From contig NZ_JZHZ01000007.1 of the NCBI RefSeq assembly GCF_000963005.1, forward strand, positions 709,266 through 773,265: a stretch of 64,000 bases of DNA, written 5' to 3'. The translations under genes were made by a program, and so were the position numbers. This DNA comes from Xanthomonas sp. GPE 39 (GTDB taxonomy: Bacteria > Pseudomonadota > Gammaproteobacteria > Xanthomonadales > Xanthomonadaceae). The notes under the pieces were generated by a model, which saw only the letters and a list, made by a program, of their open reading frames with translations, did not search any database and was not told where the DNA came from. Of the stretch, positions 17,892 through 27,654 are shown piece by piece. The first letter of the stretch is position 1, and each line of letters starts with the position of its first letter.

Positions 17892-20363
17892 ATGGCTCAG
17901 TCTCCATCCGAAGTCCTCGACCTGCCGGTGTTGCCGTTGCGCGACGTGGTGGTCTTTCCGCATATGGTCATCCCGCTGTTCGTCGGTCGCGACAAATCCA
18001 TGCGTGCGCTTGAGCATGCGATGGAGGCAGATAAACGCATTTTGCTGGTCGCGCAGAAATCCGCCGAGACCGACGATCCGGTGGCGGTCGATCTGTACAA
18101 CGTCGGTACGTTGGCGCAGGTGCTGCAACTGCTTAAGTTGCCCGATGGCACCATCAAGGTGTTGGTCGAAGGTCTGTCGCGTGTCAGCGTGAACAAAGTG
18201 GTCGAGCGCGACGGTGCGCTCCAGGGCGAAGGTCGCGAGATCGATGCCGTCGAGTCACGCGAGGAGCGTGAAGTCGAGGCGATCGCGCGTTCGTTGATGT
18301 CGCTGTTCGAGCAATACGTCAAGACCAACCGTAAATTGCCGCCGGAGTTGTTGCAGACGCTGTCGGGCATCGATGAGCCCGGACGTCTGGCCGATACCAT
18401 CGCCGCACACATCGGCGTGCGTTTGGCCGACAAGCAACGCCTGTTGGAAATGCTCCAGGTGGGCGAGCGGCTGGAGATGCTGGTCGGTCTGGTCGATGGC
18501 GAGATCGACGTGCAGCAGTTGGAGAAGCGCATCCGCGGTCGGGTCAAGTCGCAGATGGAGAAAAGCCAGCGCGAGTACTACCTCAACGAGCAGATGAAGG
18601 CGATCCAGAAGGAACTGGGGGACCTCGACGATGCGCCGGGTGAGCTGGAGGAACTGGCGCGCAAGATCGCCGAGGCGGGGATGCCCAAGCCGGTGGAGAC
18701 CAAGGCCAAGGCCGAGCTCAACAAGCTCAGGCAAATGTCGCCGATGTCGGCCGAAGCCGCGGTAGTGCGTAACTATCTCGATTGGCTGCTGGGCGTGCCG
18801 TGGAAGAAGCGCAGCAAAGTGCGCAAAGATCTGAAGGTGGCACAGGAAACCCTGGATGCCGATCACTACGGGTTGGAGAAGGTCAAAGAGCGCATCCTCG
18901 AGTACCTCGCCGTGCAGTCGCGGGTGAAGCAGATGAAGGGGCCTATCCTGTGCTTGGTCGGGCCGCCGGGTGTCGGCAAAACCTCGCTGGGTCAGTCCAT
19001 TGCCAAGGCCACCAATCGCAAGTTCGTGCGGATGTCGCTGGGTGGCGTGCGCGACGAGGCGGAGATTCGCGGACATCGCCGCACTTACGTCGGTTCAATG
19101 CCGGGCCGCATGGTGCAGAACCTCAACAAGATCGGCAGCAAGAATCCTTTGTTCGTGCTCGACGAAATCGACAAGATGTCGATGGATTTCCGTGGCGATC
19201 CGTCCTCGGCGCTGCTGGAAGTGCTCGATCCGGAGCAGAACAACGCCTTCAACGATCACTATCTGGAAGTGGACCTGGATCTGTCCGAAGTGATGTTCGT
19301 GGCCACCTCCAATTCGCTCAACATTCCCGGTCCGCTGCTGGATCGCATGGAGGTGATCCGCATCCCCGGCTATACCGAGGACGAGAAGCTCAACATCGCC
19401 ACGCGTTACCTGACGCCCAAGCAGCTCAAAGCCAATGGGCTCAAACAGGACGAATTGGAAATAGGCGCCGATGCGATCCGCGACATCGTGCGTTACTACA
19501 CGCGCGAGTCCGGCGTGCGTAACCTCGAGCGCGAAGTCGCCAAGATCTGCCGCAAGGTGGTCAAGGAGATCGCACTGGCCGGTCCGCAGCCGGCGGCCGT
19601 GGCAAAGAAAATGACGGCGAAGAAAGGGCGCGCGGGCAAGGACAAGGCGCGGGTCAGCGTCGGCTCCAAGAATCTGGAAAAGTATCTGGGCGTGCGTCGC
19701 TTCGACTTCGGTCGTGCCGAGGAGCAGAATGAAATCGGCCTGGTCACGGGGCTGGCCTGGACCGAGGTTGGTGGCGACCTGCTGCAGATCGAATCGACCC
19801 TGGTGCCGGGGAAGGGCGCGGTGATCCTGACCGGCCAACTCGGCGATGTGATGAAGGAATCGGCCTCTGCCGCGCTATCGGTAGTGCGCTCGCGCGCCGA
19901 GCGGCTCGGCATCGAGGCCGACTTCCTGCAGAAGCAGGATGTGCACTTGCACGTGCCTGATGGCGCCACGCCCAAGGATGGTCCCAGCGCAGGCATTGCG
20001 ATGGTAACCTCGCTGGTGTCCATGCTGACCAAGGTGCCAGTGAAGGCCGACGTGGCGATGACCGGCGAGATCACTTTGCGTGGGCGCGTCTCGGCGATTG
20101 GCGGGCTCAAGGAAAAACTGCTGGCCGCGTTGCGTGGTGGCATCCGCACCGTGTTGATTCCAGAGGAAAACCGCAAGGATCTGGCCGACATTCCAGAGAA
20201 CGTGACCCGCGATCTGAAGATCGTGCCGGTGAAGTGGATCGACGAAGTGCTCGATCTGGCGCTGGAGCGGCCGCTGACGCCCAAGGCTGCCGCCACTGAC
20301 GGCGAGCAGGCACCGGTACGGCGCAAGCAAAAGGCGTCGTCGAATGCGCGCGTTAAGCACTGA
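17892..20363 (+). CDS. lon: ATP-dependent protease Lon
   Basis: Cytoplasmic AAA+ serine protease that removes misfolded and regulatory proteins. The 823-residue chain has the N-terminal LON substrate-binding domain beginning [13 protein letters not shown], a coiled-coil region, Walker A GPPGVGKT near residue 356, Walker [11 protein letters not shown], and the protease domain with catalytic Ser in [11 protein letters not shown] and Lys in [11 protein letters not shown] Lys-rich insertion ([16 protein letters not shown]) lies before the protease domain, as in other xanthomonads. Confidence 0.98.
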   Translation: MAQSPSEVLDLPVLPLRDVVVFPHMVIPLFVGRDKSMRALEHAMEADKRILLVAQKSAETDDPVAVDLYNVGTLAQVLQLLKLPDGTIKVLVEGLSRVSVNKVVERDGALQGEGREIDAVESREEREVEAIARSLMSLFEQYVKTNRKLPPELLQTLSGIDEPGRLADTIAAHIGVRLADKQRLLEMLQVGERLEMLVGLVDGEIDVQQLEKRIRGRVKSQMEKSQREYYLNEQMKAIQKELGDLDDAPGELEELARKIAEAGMPKPVETKAKAELNKLRQMSPMSAEAAVVRNYLDWLLGVPWKKRSKVRKDLKVAQETLDADHYGLEKVKERILEYLAVQSRVKQMKGPILCLVGPPGVGKTSLGQSIAKATNRKFVRMSLGGVRDEAEIRGHRRTYVGSMPGRMVQNLNKIGSKNPLFVLDEIDKMSMDFRGDPSSALLEVLDPEQNNAFNDHYLEVDLDLSEVMFVATSNSLNIPGPLLDRMEVIRIPGYTEDEKLNIATRYLTPKQLKANGLKQDELEIGADAIRDIVRYYTRESGVRNLEREVAKICRKVVKEIALAGPQPAAVAKKMTAKKGRAGKDKARVSVGSKNLEKYLGVRRFDFGRAEEQNEIGLVTGLAWTEVGGDLLQIESTLVPGKGAVILTGQLGDVMKESASAALSVVRSRAERLGIEADFLQKQDVHLHVPDGATPKDGPSAGIAMVTSLVSMLTKVPVKADVAMTGEITLRGRVSAIGGLKEKLLAALRGGIRTVLIPEENRKDLADIPENVTRDLKIVPVKWIDEVLDLALERPLTPKAAATDGEQAPVRRKQKASSNARVKH

Positions 20364-20423
20364 CGCGCGCTGAACCGGGTTCACGTAAGTAGCTCAAACC
20401 CTCGCCGTTGCTGGCTTTTCGGC

Positions 20424-20452
20424 TTGCGCGGGTATGTGCCCGCTGGTATAAA
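20424..20452 (+). promoter_or_regulatory. Sigma-70 promoter of hupB with a dyad in its spacer
   Basis: -35 TTGCGC (20424-20429), exact 17-bp spacer, -10 TATAAA (20447-20452). The predicted leader before the HU start is about 128 nt. The spacer contains the inverted repeat GCGGG-TATGTG-CCCGC (20428-20443), which could be an operator. Confidence 0.65.
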
Positions 20453-20587
20453 TACAAGGCTTAAGAGCGCCTTAAACGGGTATGCTCGGTAGTGCAAATC
20501 AATCGGGGCTTCGTCAGGCGAGGCAGGCCAAGCCGATACCCGATCCTTAATTCCGCGGCTTTCTGCCGCACATGGAGTCATCAAGAA

Positions 20588-20860
20588 ATGAATAAAGCCG
20601 AACTGAACGACGCTATCGCCGCTGCTGCCGATATTTCCAAGGCCGAAGCTGGTCGTGCCGTCGATGCCTTCGTGTCCGAAGTCACCAAGGCCTTGAAGAA
20701 GGGTGACAGCGTGACCCTCGTGGGCTTCGGCACCTTCCAGGTGCGCGACCGTGCCGAGCGCACTGGCCGCAACCCGAAGACCGGTGACTCCATCAAGATC
20801 GCTGCCTCGAAGAACCCGACCTTCAAGGCTGGCAAAGCGCTGAAGGATGCCGTAAACTAA
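20588..20860 (+). CDS. hupB: DNA-binding protein HU-beta
   Basis: Histone-like DNA-bending protein of the nucleoid. The 90-residue protein starts [21 protein letters not shown] and contains the HU/IHF signature [21 protein letters not shown] with the proline at the DNA-intercalating tip. The ATG at 20588 follows a short purine-rich RBS. Its position directly after lon is conserved in proteobacteria. A strong promoter is predicted 136 bp upstream. Confidence 0.97.
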   Translation: MNKAELNDAIAAAADISKAEAGRAVDAFVSEVTKALKKGDSVTLVGFGTFQVRDRAERTGRNPKTGDSIKIAASKNPTFKAGKALKDAVN

Positions 20861-20871
20861 TCGACTCGCTG

Positions 20872-20946
20872 GGGTGCTTAGCTCAGCGGTAGAGCGTCTC
20901 CTTTACACGGAGAGGGTCGGGGGTTCGAAACCCTCAGCACCCACCA
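20872..20946 (+). tRNA. tRNA-Val (TAC)
   Basis: A 75-nt cloverleaf with encoded CCA, starting 11 bp after the hupB stop. The anticodon arm TCTCC-TTTACAC-GGAGA exposes TAC. The close spacing suggests co-transcription with hupB and processing. Confidence 0.96.
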
Positions 20947-20973
20947 AAGCACCAGGCAGCAAGTTTAAAAAGC

Positions 20974-21050
20974 GGAGTGGTAGTTCAGTCGGTTAGAATG
21001 CTGGCCTGTCACGCCGGAGGTCGCGGGTTCGAGTCCCGTCCACTCCGCCA
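20974..21050 (+). tRNA. tRNA-Asp (GTC), copy 1
   Basis: A 77-nt cloverleaf with encoded CCA. The anticodon arm GGC-CTGTCAC-GCC exposes GTC. It is identical to the second copy at 21170. Confidence 0.97.
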
Positions 21051-21059
21051 GTTGTACCG

Positions 21060-21090
21060 AAGCCTCTGAGAAATCAGAGGCTTCTTTTCT
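21060..21090 (+). terminator. Terminator after first tRNA-Asp
   Basis: Perfect 10-bp stem AAGCCTCTGA / TCAGAGGCTT with GAAA loop and a CTTTTCT tail. Confidence 0.88.
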
Positions 21091-21169
21091 CGCAGACACC
21101 GCGCCGCGTTTCATTCCGGCCGGGCCGCTCCGGGAAAACAGGCCATTGTGCCTGTCACCGTTCGAATGC

Positions 21170-21246
21170 GGAGTGGTAGTTCAGTCGGTTAGAATGCTGG
21201 CCTGTCACGCCGGAGGTCGCGGGTTCGAGTCCCGTCCACTCCGCCA
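21170..21246 (+). tRNA. tRNA-Asp (GTC), copy 2
   Basis: A 77-nt cloverleaf identical in sequence to the copy at 20974, lying about 120 bp after it, with a terminator after each copy. Confidence 0.97.
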
Positions 21247-21256
21247 CGTTGCACGC

Positions 21257-21286
21257 AAACCCTCCGAGTGATCGGGGGGTTTTTTA
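21257..21286 (+). terminator. Terminator after second tRNA-Asp
   Basis: An 11-bp stem AAACCCTCCGA / TCGGGGGGTTT with one G-T pair, a 4-base loop and a TTTTTT run. Confidence 0.88.
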
Positions 21287-21434
21287 TTTATGTCTTTTCC
21301 GTGTTTCTTCGGTGCGTGGTGCCCACGTTCTCTGGCTCCTTGCTCTTGTGGCGCAGTTCGTCCGGCGTAACCTTCCTCTGCGGGGTGTGAAGCGGGTTAA
21401 ACTGTTGGGCTTGCTAATAGGCCTTTGGTTCCCA

Positions 21435-23423
21435 ATGCTGCAGACACTTCGCGAAAAGACCTCGGGCTGGATCGCCACTGCGATCATTGGCCTATTGATG
21501 ATTCCGTTCTTGTTCGTTATCGATACCAGCTACCTTGGTGGCGTCGGTGCCAATAACGTGGCCAAGGTGCAGGCGCCGCCGTCATGGTGGTCATCGGCGC
21601 CGTCGTGGTGGCCTGTCTCCTTGTTGTGGAAGCATCAAGAGATCAGCACGGAACAATTCCGCATGGGCTTCGAGCAGGCGCGTCAGCAGGCACGCCAGCA
21701 GCAGGGCGAGGCATTCGACCCGCGCGAGTTCGAAAGCATCGACAACAAGCGCAAAGTGCTTGACCAACTGATCGACGAGCAGGTGGTCAAGCTGGCCGCA
21801 GAGCAGGCCGGCGTGGCCATCGGCGATGCCGCTGTGCGCGATTACATCGCCAGCATTCCGGCCTTCCAGAACGACGGCAAGTTCGATCCGGAGCGTTATC
21901 GTTTGGCGTTGGCGTCGGGCACGCCGCCGCGTACGCCGGCCATGTTCCAGCAACTGGTGCGCGATGCGCTGCAACAATCGGTCATTCCCACTGGCCTGAT
22001 GGAATCGGCGTTTGTCAGCAAACAGGAAGCCGAGCGTCTGATGAAGATGCTGCGCGAGACCCGCGATGTGGAGTTGGCGCAGCTGCCGGAGATGCCCGCC
22101 GACACCACGCCAGTCAGTGATGCGCAGGTGCAGCAGTGGTACGACACGCATACTTCCGACTTCAAGCAGCCGGAAACCGTGTCGATCGAGTATGTCGAAT
22201 TGAACGCGGCCAATTTGCCGCCGTCCAAGCCGGCCGACGAGGCCACCTTGCGCAAGCGCTACGAGGAAGAAAAAGCCCGCTTCGTCGAACCCGATCAACG
22301 CCTTGCCTCGCACATTCTGATCAGCGCCGGCAAGGACGCGGCTTCGCAGAAGGCGGCTGAAGCCAAGGCGATCAAACTGGCCGCCGAGGCCAAGCGCCCC
22401 GGTGCCGATTTCGCCGCATTGGCTCGTGCCAACTCCGACGATCCCGGTTCCAAGAACGCGGGCGGCGATCTAGGCTGGGTCGAGAAGGGCGTGATGGTGA
22501 AGCCATTCGAAGATGCGTTGTTTGCGATGAAGCCCGGCGAGATCGTCGGCCCGGTGAAGAGCACGTTTGGTTATCACGTGATCCAACTGCGTGAGGTCAA
22601 GGGTGGCAAGGGCAAGTCGTTCGAACAGGTGCGCGACCAGCTCGCCGCCGAACAACTGCAGGCCGACAACGAAAAGGCCTTAAGCGCACTGAGTGGCAAG
22701 CTGGTGGACGAGGTGTACAAGAACCCGACCGAGCTGGCATCGGCGGCGAAGGACGTCGGCTTGCCGGTGCAGACCCTGGGGCCGTTCACTCGCGCCAGCG
22801 CCAGTGGTATCGCGGCACAGCCGGCAGTATTGCGGGCGGCATTCTCCGACGCGCTGGTGCAGGACGGTACGGTCAGCGACCCGATCAACCTGGGGCCGAA
22901 CCACAGTGTGATGATCCGCGTCACCAAGCACCAGTCGGAGCAGGTCCTGCCGTTGGCCAAGGTGCACGAGCAGGTGATCGCCGCAGTGCATGCCGACCGT
23001 GCCGCCAAAGCTGCGTCAGCCAAGGCCGATGCCTTGCTAGCACGGTTGCGCAAGGGCGAGTCTTTGCAGGCGCTGGCTGGCCCGGAGAAGTTGCAGATCA
23101 ACCCGATGCCCGCTCTGTCACGCAGTGCGCCGATGCCTAGCCCCGAAGCCAATCGCACGATCTTCAGCGCACCGCGGCCTGTCGCTGGCAAGCCGTCGTT
23201 CGGTAAGGTCGTCTTGCCTGCGGCGCCGGGTACAGGTGGCAAGCGCTATGCGCTGTTCGCGGTCACCAAGGTAACGCCTGGCGATTTGAGTAAAGTGCCG
23301 GCCGAGCAACAGACCATGTTCAAGCAGCAGTTGGCGCAGCTCGAAGGTGCGGCCGATGCCAAGGCCTATGTCGATGCAATGCGCAAGCGTTACAAGGTGA
23401 GCGTGCAGGAAGCGCAGTTGTAA
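21435..23423 (+). CDS. ppiD: Periplasmic folding chaperone PpiD (SurA-N/parvulin)
   Basis: Inner-membrane-anchored periplasmic chaperone that contacts proteins leaving the Sec translocon. The 662-residue protein has an N-terminal cytoplasmic tip and a single membrane helix (ATAIIGLLMIPFLFVI), a SurA-like chaperone region, a parvulin domain around residues 290-390 (ASHILISAGKD to GYHVIQLREV) and a C-terminal helical region. A Trp-rich stretch, SWWSSAPSWWPVSLLW, follows the membrane segment. The ATG at 21435 fits the family N terminus, although the RBS is weak and the frame is open upstream into tRNA-Asp. Confidence 0.93.
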   Translation: MLQTLREKTSGWIATAIIGLLMIPFLFVIDTSYLGGVGANNVAKVQAPPSWWSSAPSWWPVSLLWKHQEISTEQFRMGFEQARQQARQQQGEAFDPREFESIDNKRKVLDQLIDEQVVKLAAEQAGVAIGDAAVRDYIASIPAFQNDGKFDPERYRLALASGTPPRTPAMFQQLVRDALQQSVIPTGLMESAFVSKQEAERLMKMLRETRDVELAQLPEMPADTTPVSDAQVQQWYDTHTSDFKQPETVSIEYVELNAANLPPSKPADEATLRKRYEEEKARFVEPDQRLASHILISAGKDAASQKAAEAKAIKLAAEAKRPGADFAALARANSDDPGSKNAGGDLGWVEKGVMVKPFEDALFAMKPGEIVGPVKSTFGYHVIQLREVKGGKGKSFEQVRDQLAAEQLQADNEKALSALSGKLVDEVYKNPTELASAAKDVGLPVQTLGPFTRASASGIAAQPAVLRAAFSDALVQDGTVSDPINLGPNHSVMIRVTKHQSEQVLPLAKVHEQVIAAVHADRAAKAASAKADALLARLRKGESLQALAGPEKLQINPMPALSRSAPMPSPEANRTIFSAPRPVAGKPSFGKVVLPAAPGTGGKRYALFAVTKVTPGDLSKVPAEQQTMFKQQLAQLEGAADAKAYVDAMRKRYKVSVQEAQL

Positions 23424-23450
23424 ACAGATCTCCTGCCTTGATGGCATGTA

Positions 23451-23484
23451 CGACAGGCCCGGCATTGCCGGGCCTGTCGCGTTT
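23451..23484 (+). terminator. Strong hairpin between convergent ppiD and mltD-like genes
   Basis: A 13-bp perfect stem, CGACAGGCCCGGC / GCCGGGCCTGTCG, with a 3-base loop, followed by CGTTT. It lies 28 bp after ppiD. The T tail is short, but stem strength and position suggest a terminator. Confidence 0.7.
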
Positions 23485-23672
23485 GCGAGGGTGAGGGCCT
23501 GTCGGCGTGCGTTCGCGGTCGGTTCGCCTGTTTGCGGCGTGCGCCATATCGCATCGTCGGTACGCCTGTTCATCCGACTGCGGCGCGTTTCGCGCCTACC
23601 ACGCGACGCTGCTCGTTCCGCTGGATGAGGCGGTGCGCACACCCCGCACGCTTATGGACGGGGCATGCAGTC

Positions 23673-24893
23673 TCAGTCTGCGTAGTTCAAGACCATGCCG
23701 GGACGCAGTAGGCTGCCTGCCGACAATCCGTTTTGTGTCAGTAACGCCTGTACGGTGATGCCATAGCGCTTGGCGATGCTCCAGGCGGTGTCGCCATCGC
23801 GGACCGTATGCGTGTGCTGGCGTGGCCTGGATGGGCGCGGACCGGGAGTAGGCATCGCCGATGCGCTGGTCGTGGTGCTGTTGGCGCTGGCGGCGATCGC
23901 TGTTGCCGTGTCCTGTGACGTTGGCGTGCCGCGCTGGGCAAGTGCTGAGCCGCTGCTCATTCCGAGCGGTGCCAGCACGGGCAGTGCGCGCTTGTTGTGA
24001 CGTCTGGTGTCGAGGGCGGGATTGAGACGTGCGAGCTGGTTGCTCGGTAGTGTCTGCTGCCGAGCCCAGTCGTCCAGGGCCATGCCGGCTGGCAGAGTCT
24101 GTGCTTGCAGGATGGGCACGTCCCGATCCAGCGATGCCATCCATTCGGCGTGGGTCTGGGCCTGCTCCAGCACGCAGGCCAGTGCGTGCAGTTTCTCGAC
24201 GTAGGCGTAGGTGATCGACGCCATGCCCGGTAATTTATCCGGGTGCGTGCCGTGGACATTCATGCCAGCGTGGCGCACGGACTGGAGGACGCGAGATTCG
24301 CCGCCGTTATACGCCATCAGCGTCAGCCGCCAATCGCCGCCGAACATCCCGTGCAGCGTCTGCAGATAGCGCAATGCGGCGCGTGTGGATTCCACCGCCG
24401 ACAAGCGGCCGTCATAGCTGCTTTCCACCGCGACATCGTGGCGACGTGCGGTGGCGGGAATGAACTGCCACAAGCCGGCCGGACCATTGCGGCGGCTACG
24501 CGCGGCCGGTCGATAGCCGCTCTCCACGAATGGGATCAGTGCGAACTCGGTCGGCAAGTTCACCGCGCGCAGTTCATCGATCACGTAACCGAACAGCGGC
24601 AGCACGTCTTCGTCTGCGTTGGCCAGCCGTGCCGGTGCGTGCGCGAACTGCTGCTGCGCGCGCGAATCGCTGGTGCTGGCATCGCAGTGCGCGTCGGCCA
24701 GGCCGTCGCGGAAGCGTGCCAGGATGTCGCGGCCATTGCGGGTCGTCGTGGGTGGTAGCGATGTTGGATCCGCGGGTAACGCGTTCACCCCGGCCATGGT
24801 CTGTTCCAGCGTGGTACCCAGCGGCGTGGCAGTCGTCGTGCAGGGCAATGCCGACGCCAACGTCAGCGCGGCAGTGAGAGCCAGCGCTTTCAT
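23673..24893 (-). CDS. mltD: LysM-containing lytic murein transglycosylase (MltD-like)
   Basis: Cleaves the glycan strand of peptidoglycan to 1,6-anhydro-muropeptides. The 406-residue protein has a signal peptide (residues 1-22), an SLT/lysozyme-like domain with catalytic Glu in IPFVESGYRP (about residue 124) and the family motifs GPAGLWQFIPATA and MAYNGGESRV. A Thr/Ser/Pro linker leads to a single C-terminal LysM domain (HTVRDGDTAWSIAKRYGI) that binds murein. No lipobox Cys follows the signal peptide, unlike E. coli MltD. It overlaps gloB by 4 bp, and the mltD-gloB pairing is conserved in gammaproteobacteria. Confidence 0.9.
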   Translation of the reverse strand: MKALALTAALTLASALPCTTTATPLGTTLEQTMAGVNALPADPTSLPPTTTRNGRDILARFRDGLADAHCDASTSDSRAQQQFAHAPARLANADEDVLPLFGYVIDELRAVNLPTEFALIPFVESGYRPAARSRRNGPAGLWQFIPATARRHDVAVESSYDGRLSAVESTRAALRYLQTLHGMFGGDWRLTLMAYNGGESRVLQSVRHAGMNVHGTHPDKLPGMASITYAYVEKLHALACVLEQAQTHAEWMASLDRDVPILQAQTLPAGMALDDWARQQTLPSNQLARLNPALDTRRHNKRALPVLAPLGMSSGSALAQRGTPTSQDTATAIAASANSTTTSASAMPTPGPRPSRPRQHTHTVRDGDTAWSIAKRYGITVQALLTQNGLSAGSLLRPGMVLNYAD

Positions 24894-25666
24894 GCGTGGA
24901 AAGCGTCTTTCCAGCGCCTCAATTCAGTGAAGATGTCCACGTCCTGCACCGTTGTGTCGTCCGCCGCGCGGCCGAGGCGGGCGACGACAGCCTGCCGGAT
25001 CGCAGGCGAGGCCGTGCGCAAGAACGGATTGGTCGCCATCTCGCTAGCGAGTGTGACCGGGACAGTGGGATGTGCGGCATGGCGCATGGCCTGGACTTCC
25101 TGATAGCGCTGCCGCAGGGCGACGTTGGTGGGATCGACCATGACGGCGAATGCCGCATTGGCCAGGGTGTATTCATGCCCGCAGCAGACGAGCGTCTGGC
25201 CCGGTAGGGCAGAGAGCCGTTGCAGCGAAGTCAGCATCTGGGAAGGCGTACCTTCGAACATGCGTCCACATCCCAGGCTGAACAGGGTATCGCCACTGAA
25301 CAGATAGCCATGGCCGACATAGGCCAAATGCGAGCGGGTGTGGCCCGGGACGGCGATGGTGTCGAACCGCCAGTGTAACGCCTGGATGCTGTCGCCGTGG
25401 CCGACCCGATGGCTGGCGCAATCGATGCGCGGATCCTCCGGCGCGTATACCGGTAGTTCCGGCCACCGCGCACGCAGGGCCGGGACGCCGCCAATGTGAT
25501 CGTCGTGGTGATGGGTGAGCAGGATCGCCGCTGGCTGCAATCCCTGCGCTGCGGCCTCGAACACCGGTTCGGCCTGGCCGGGATCGACCAGCAAGGCCTG
25601 CCCATCGTCTGCGGCAATCATCCAAAAGTAGTTGTCCTGGAATGCCGGCAGGGCGATCAGTCGCAT
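24890..25666 (-). CDS. gloB: Hydroxyacylglutathione hydrolase (glyoxalase II)
   Basis: Hydrolyses S-D-lactoylglutathione to lactate and glutathione, the second step of methylglyoxal detoxification. The 258-residue protein has the metallo-beta-lactamase dinuclear motif THHHDDHIGG near residue 53, plus FSGDTLFSLGCGRMFEG and the glutathione-contact region CGHEYT. The ATG at 25666 gives the canonical start MRLIALPAFQDNYFW. Only 12 bp separate this start from the divergent methyltransferase start. Confidence 0.96.
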   Translation of the reverse strand: MRLIALPAFQDNYFWMIAADDGQALLVDPGQAEPVFEAAAQGLQPAAILLTHHHDDHIGGVPALRARWPELPVYAPEDPRIDCASHRVGHGDSIQALHWRFDTIAVPGHTRSHLAYVGHGYLFSGDTLFSLGCGRMFEGTPSQMLTSLQRLSALPGQTLVCCGHEYTLANAAFAVMVDPTNVALRQRYQEVQAMRHAAHPTVPVTLASEMATNPFLRTASPAIRQAVVARLGRAADDTTVQDVDIFTELRRWKDAFHA

Positions 25667-25678
25667 AGAATCGACACC

Positions 25679-26338
25679 ATGCCCGCCGTTCTGCACCCTC
25701 GTCAAGCCAACGTCTCATCCTGGTTTGATACAGCCGGGGCGCACGTGCTGCTGCAGGCTGAACAACCGCTGATCCAGGAGGCGTTGCTCAAGCGTCCCGC
25801 ACAGCCCTGGCTGTGGCTGGCTCCGGTGCCGTCGATGCCGCTGTCGCGCGAGGTGCCGGGGCGCGGCCTGCGCCTGCATCGCAGTGCAAAAGGGTATGCG
25901 GGTGACCTGATCTGCAGATTGCCGTTGCCTCTGCCATCGGAGAGCGTTAATGCGATCGTGTTGCAGCACGTGCTGGCCGACGATGCGCTCGCCTTGCTGG
26001 AAGAGTGCGAACGGGTGCTGATGCCCGGCGGTCGGCTGTGGTTGTTCGCGCTCAACGCGATGAGTCCGTACCGGCTGCGTTGGCGCCGTCAGGGGCTGGT
26101 GGCGCGACAGCCAGGTAGTTGGCGTGGCTTGCTCGAACAGGCCGGTTTGCCATGCCAGGAGCAACTGCGGTATCTCGGACCGGTGTGGCCGACCCGCGCC
26201 GGGACCGGCTCGATCGCATCGACCGCACCGCTGCGCGCGGTCTGCCTGTTTCAGGTGGAAAAGCGCACCGCCGCCGGCATCGGCCCCATTCCGTTGCGCG
26301 CGCCGCTGCGTTGGCGCGGCTCGGTCGCTTCTATCTGA
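25679..26338 (+). CDS. YafS-like class I methyltransferase domain protein
   Basis: A 219-residue protein with the later motifs of SAM-dependent methyltransferases: [19 protein letters not shown] and [20 protein letters not shown]. The usual glycine-rich motif I is poorly preserved, so SAM binding or activity may be altered. Position between gloB and rnhA-dnaQ matches yafS in enterobacteria, supporting orthology but not a reaction. The ATG at 25679 is only 12 bp from the divergent gloB start, so its promoter must overlap gloB. Confidence 0.75.
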   Translation: MPAVLHPRQANVSSWFDTAGAHVLLQAEQPLIQEALLKRPAQPWLWLAPVPSMPLSREVPGRGLRLHRSAKGYAGDLICRLPLPLPSESVNAIVLQHVLADDALALLEECERVLMPGGRLWLFALNAMSPYRLRWRRQGLVARQPGSWRGLLEQAGLPCQEQLRYLGPVWPTRAGTGSIASTAPLRAVCLFQVEKRTAAGIGPIPLRAPLRWRGSVASI

Positions 26339-26355
26339 ATTCCCATTGGATCCTC

Positions 26356-26814
26356 ATGAAGACTGTTGATATCCATACCGACGGCGCTTGTCTCGGCAAT
26401 CCTGGCCCCGGTGGCTGGGCCGCGTTGCTGCGTTACAAGGACCAGGAACGGGAGGTGGCCGGTGCCGAGGCGCACACCACCAACAACCGCATGGAGCTGA
26501 TGGCGGCGATCATGGCGTTGGAGACGCTCAACGCGCCCTGCCAGATCGTATTGCATACCGACTCGCAATACGTGCGTCAGGGCATCACCGAGTGGATGCC
26601 GGGCTGGGTGCGGCGGCAGTGGAAGACCGCTGGCGGCGATCCGGTCAAAAATCGCGATTTGTGGGAGCGGCTGCACGCCGCCGCGCAGCGGCACGCGATC
26701 GACTGGCGCTGGGTCAAGGGCCATAACGGCGACCCGGATAACGAGCGGGTCGATCAACTGGCGCGCGACCAAGCGTTGCGTGTGCGTGCCGGTGGCGGCG
26801 CGGTCGCCTCCTGA
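26356..26814 (+). CDS. rnhA: Ribonuclease HI
   Basis: Cleaves RNA in RNA-DNA hybrids, removing primers and R-loops. The 152-residue protein carries the DEDD carboxylates: Asp in [15 protein letters not shown], Glu in NNRMELMA, Asp in [11 protein letters not shown] and Asp in [12 protein letters not shown], plus the basic handle WVRRQWKTA. dnaQ follows in the same direction after 26 bp; in E. coli the two genes are divergent. Confidence 0.97.
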   Translation: MKTVDIHTDGACLGNPGPGGWAALLRYKDQEREVAGAEAHTTNNRMELMAAIMALETLNAPCQIVLHTDSQYVRQGITEWMPGWVRRQWKTAGGDPVKNRDLWERLHAAAQRHAIDWRWVKGHNGDPDNERVDQLARDQALRVRAGGGAVAS

Positions 26815-26840
26815 ACCCTCTTTTCCCTGCAACGAGCCCT

Positions 26841-27578
26841 ATGCGCCAGATCATCCTCGATACCGAAACCACCGGCCTGGAATGGAAGAAGGGCAACCGC
26901 GTCGTCGAAATCGGTGCGGTGGAACTGCTTGAGCGCCGTCCCAGCGGGCGCAATTTCCACCGTTATTTGCGTCCGGATTGCGATTTCGAACCGGGTGCGC
27001 AAGAGGTCACCGGCTTGACCTTGGAGTTTCTCGCCGACAAGCCGCAATTCCATGAGGTGGTCGATGAGTTCCTGGAATTCATCGACGGTGCCGAGTTGGT
27101 CATCCATAACGCCTCGTTCGACCTGGGCTTCCTCGACTACGAATTGTCGCGGCTGGGCGAGTCCTACGGGCGCATTCTCGACCGTGCCAGTGTGGTCGAT
27201 ACCTTGTTGCTGGCCCGCGAGCGTTTTCCAGGACAGCGCAATTCGCTGGATGCGCTGTGCAAGCGGCTGGGTGTGGACAACACGCATCGGCAACTGCACG
27301 GCGCGTTGCTCGATGCGCAGATCCTGTGCGAGGTGTACATCGCGTTGACCTCCGGCCAGGAGGAAATCGGTTTTGCCTTGGTCGATGAGAGGACGGGCAA
27401 GAACGACGCCCATGCTGCGGCGTTCGACATGGCGACGTTGTTGCCGCGTCCGCAGGTGCTGCCGACCGCTTCCGAATTAGAGGCACACCAGGCGCGGCTC
27501 GACACCTTGCGTAAAAAGGCTGGTCGCGCGCTGTGGGATGCGGCCGAGCCGGTGTCGACCGAGGCGACGCCGGGCTGA
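26841..27578 (+). CDS. dnaQ: DNA polymerase III epsilon subunit (proofreading exonuclease)
   Basis: 3'-5' exonuclease of the replicative polymerase core. The 245-residue protein has Exo I ILDTETTGLEW, Exo II IHNASFDLGFLDYEL and Exo III-epsilon HRQLHGALLDAQIL with its catalytic His and Asp. The C-terminal 50 residues are the tail that binds the alpha subunit. It is directly downstream of rnhA, probably on one transcript. Confidence 0.96.
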   Translation: MRQIILDTETTGLEWKKGNRVVEIGAVELLERRPSGRNFHRYLRPDCDFEPGAQEVTGLTLEFLADKPQFHEVVDEFLEFIDGAELVIHNASFDLGFLDYELSRLGESYGRILDRASVVDTLLLARERFPGQRNSLDALCKRLGVDNTHRQLHGALLDAQILCEVYIALTSGQEEIGFALVDERTGKNDAHAAAFDMATLLPRPQVLPTASELEAHQARLDTLRKKAGRALWDAAEPVSTEATPG

Positions 27579-27654
27579 GGAACTGAGTGCTGGCCGTCGC
27601 GTGACGGTCGCCGTGTGTGCGCTGGTGTGGGGAAGGTGTCGCGGCTTGCGTCGT

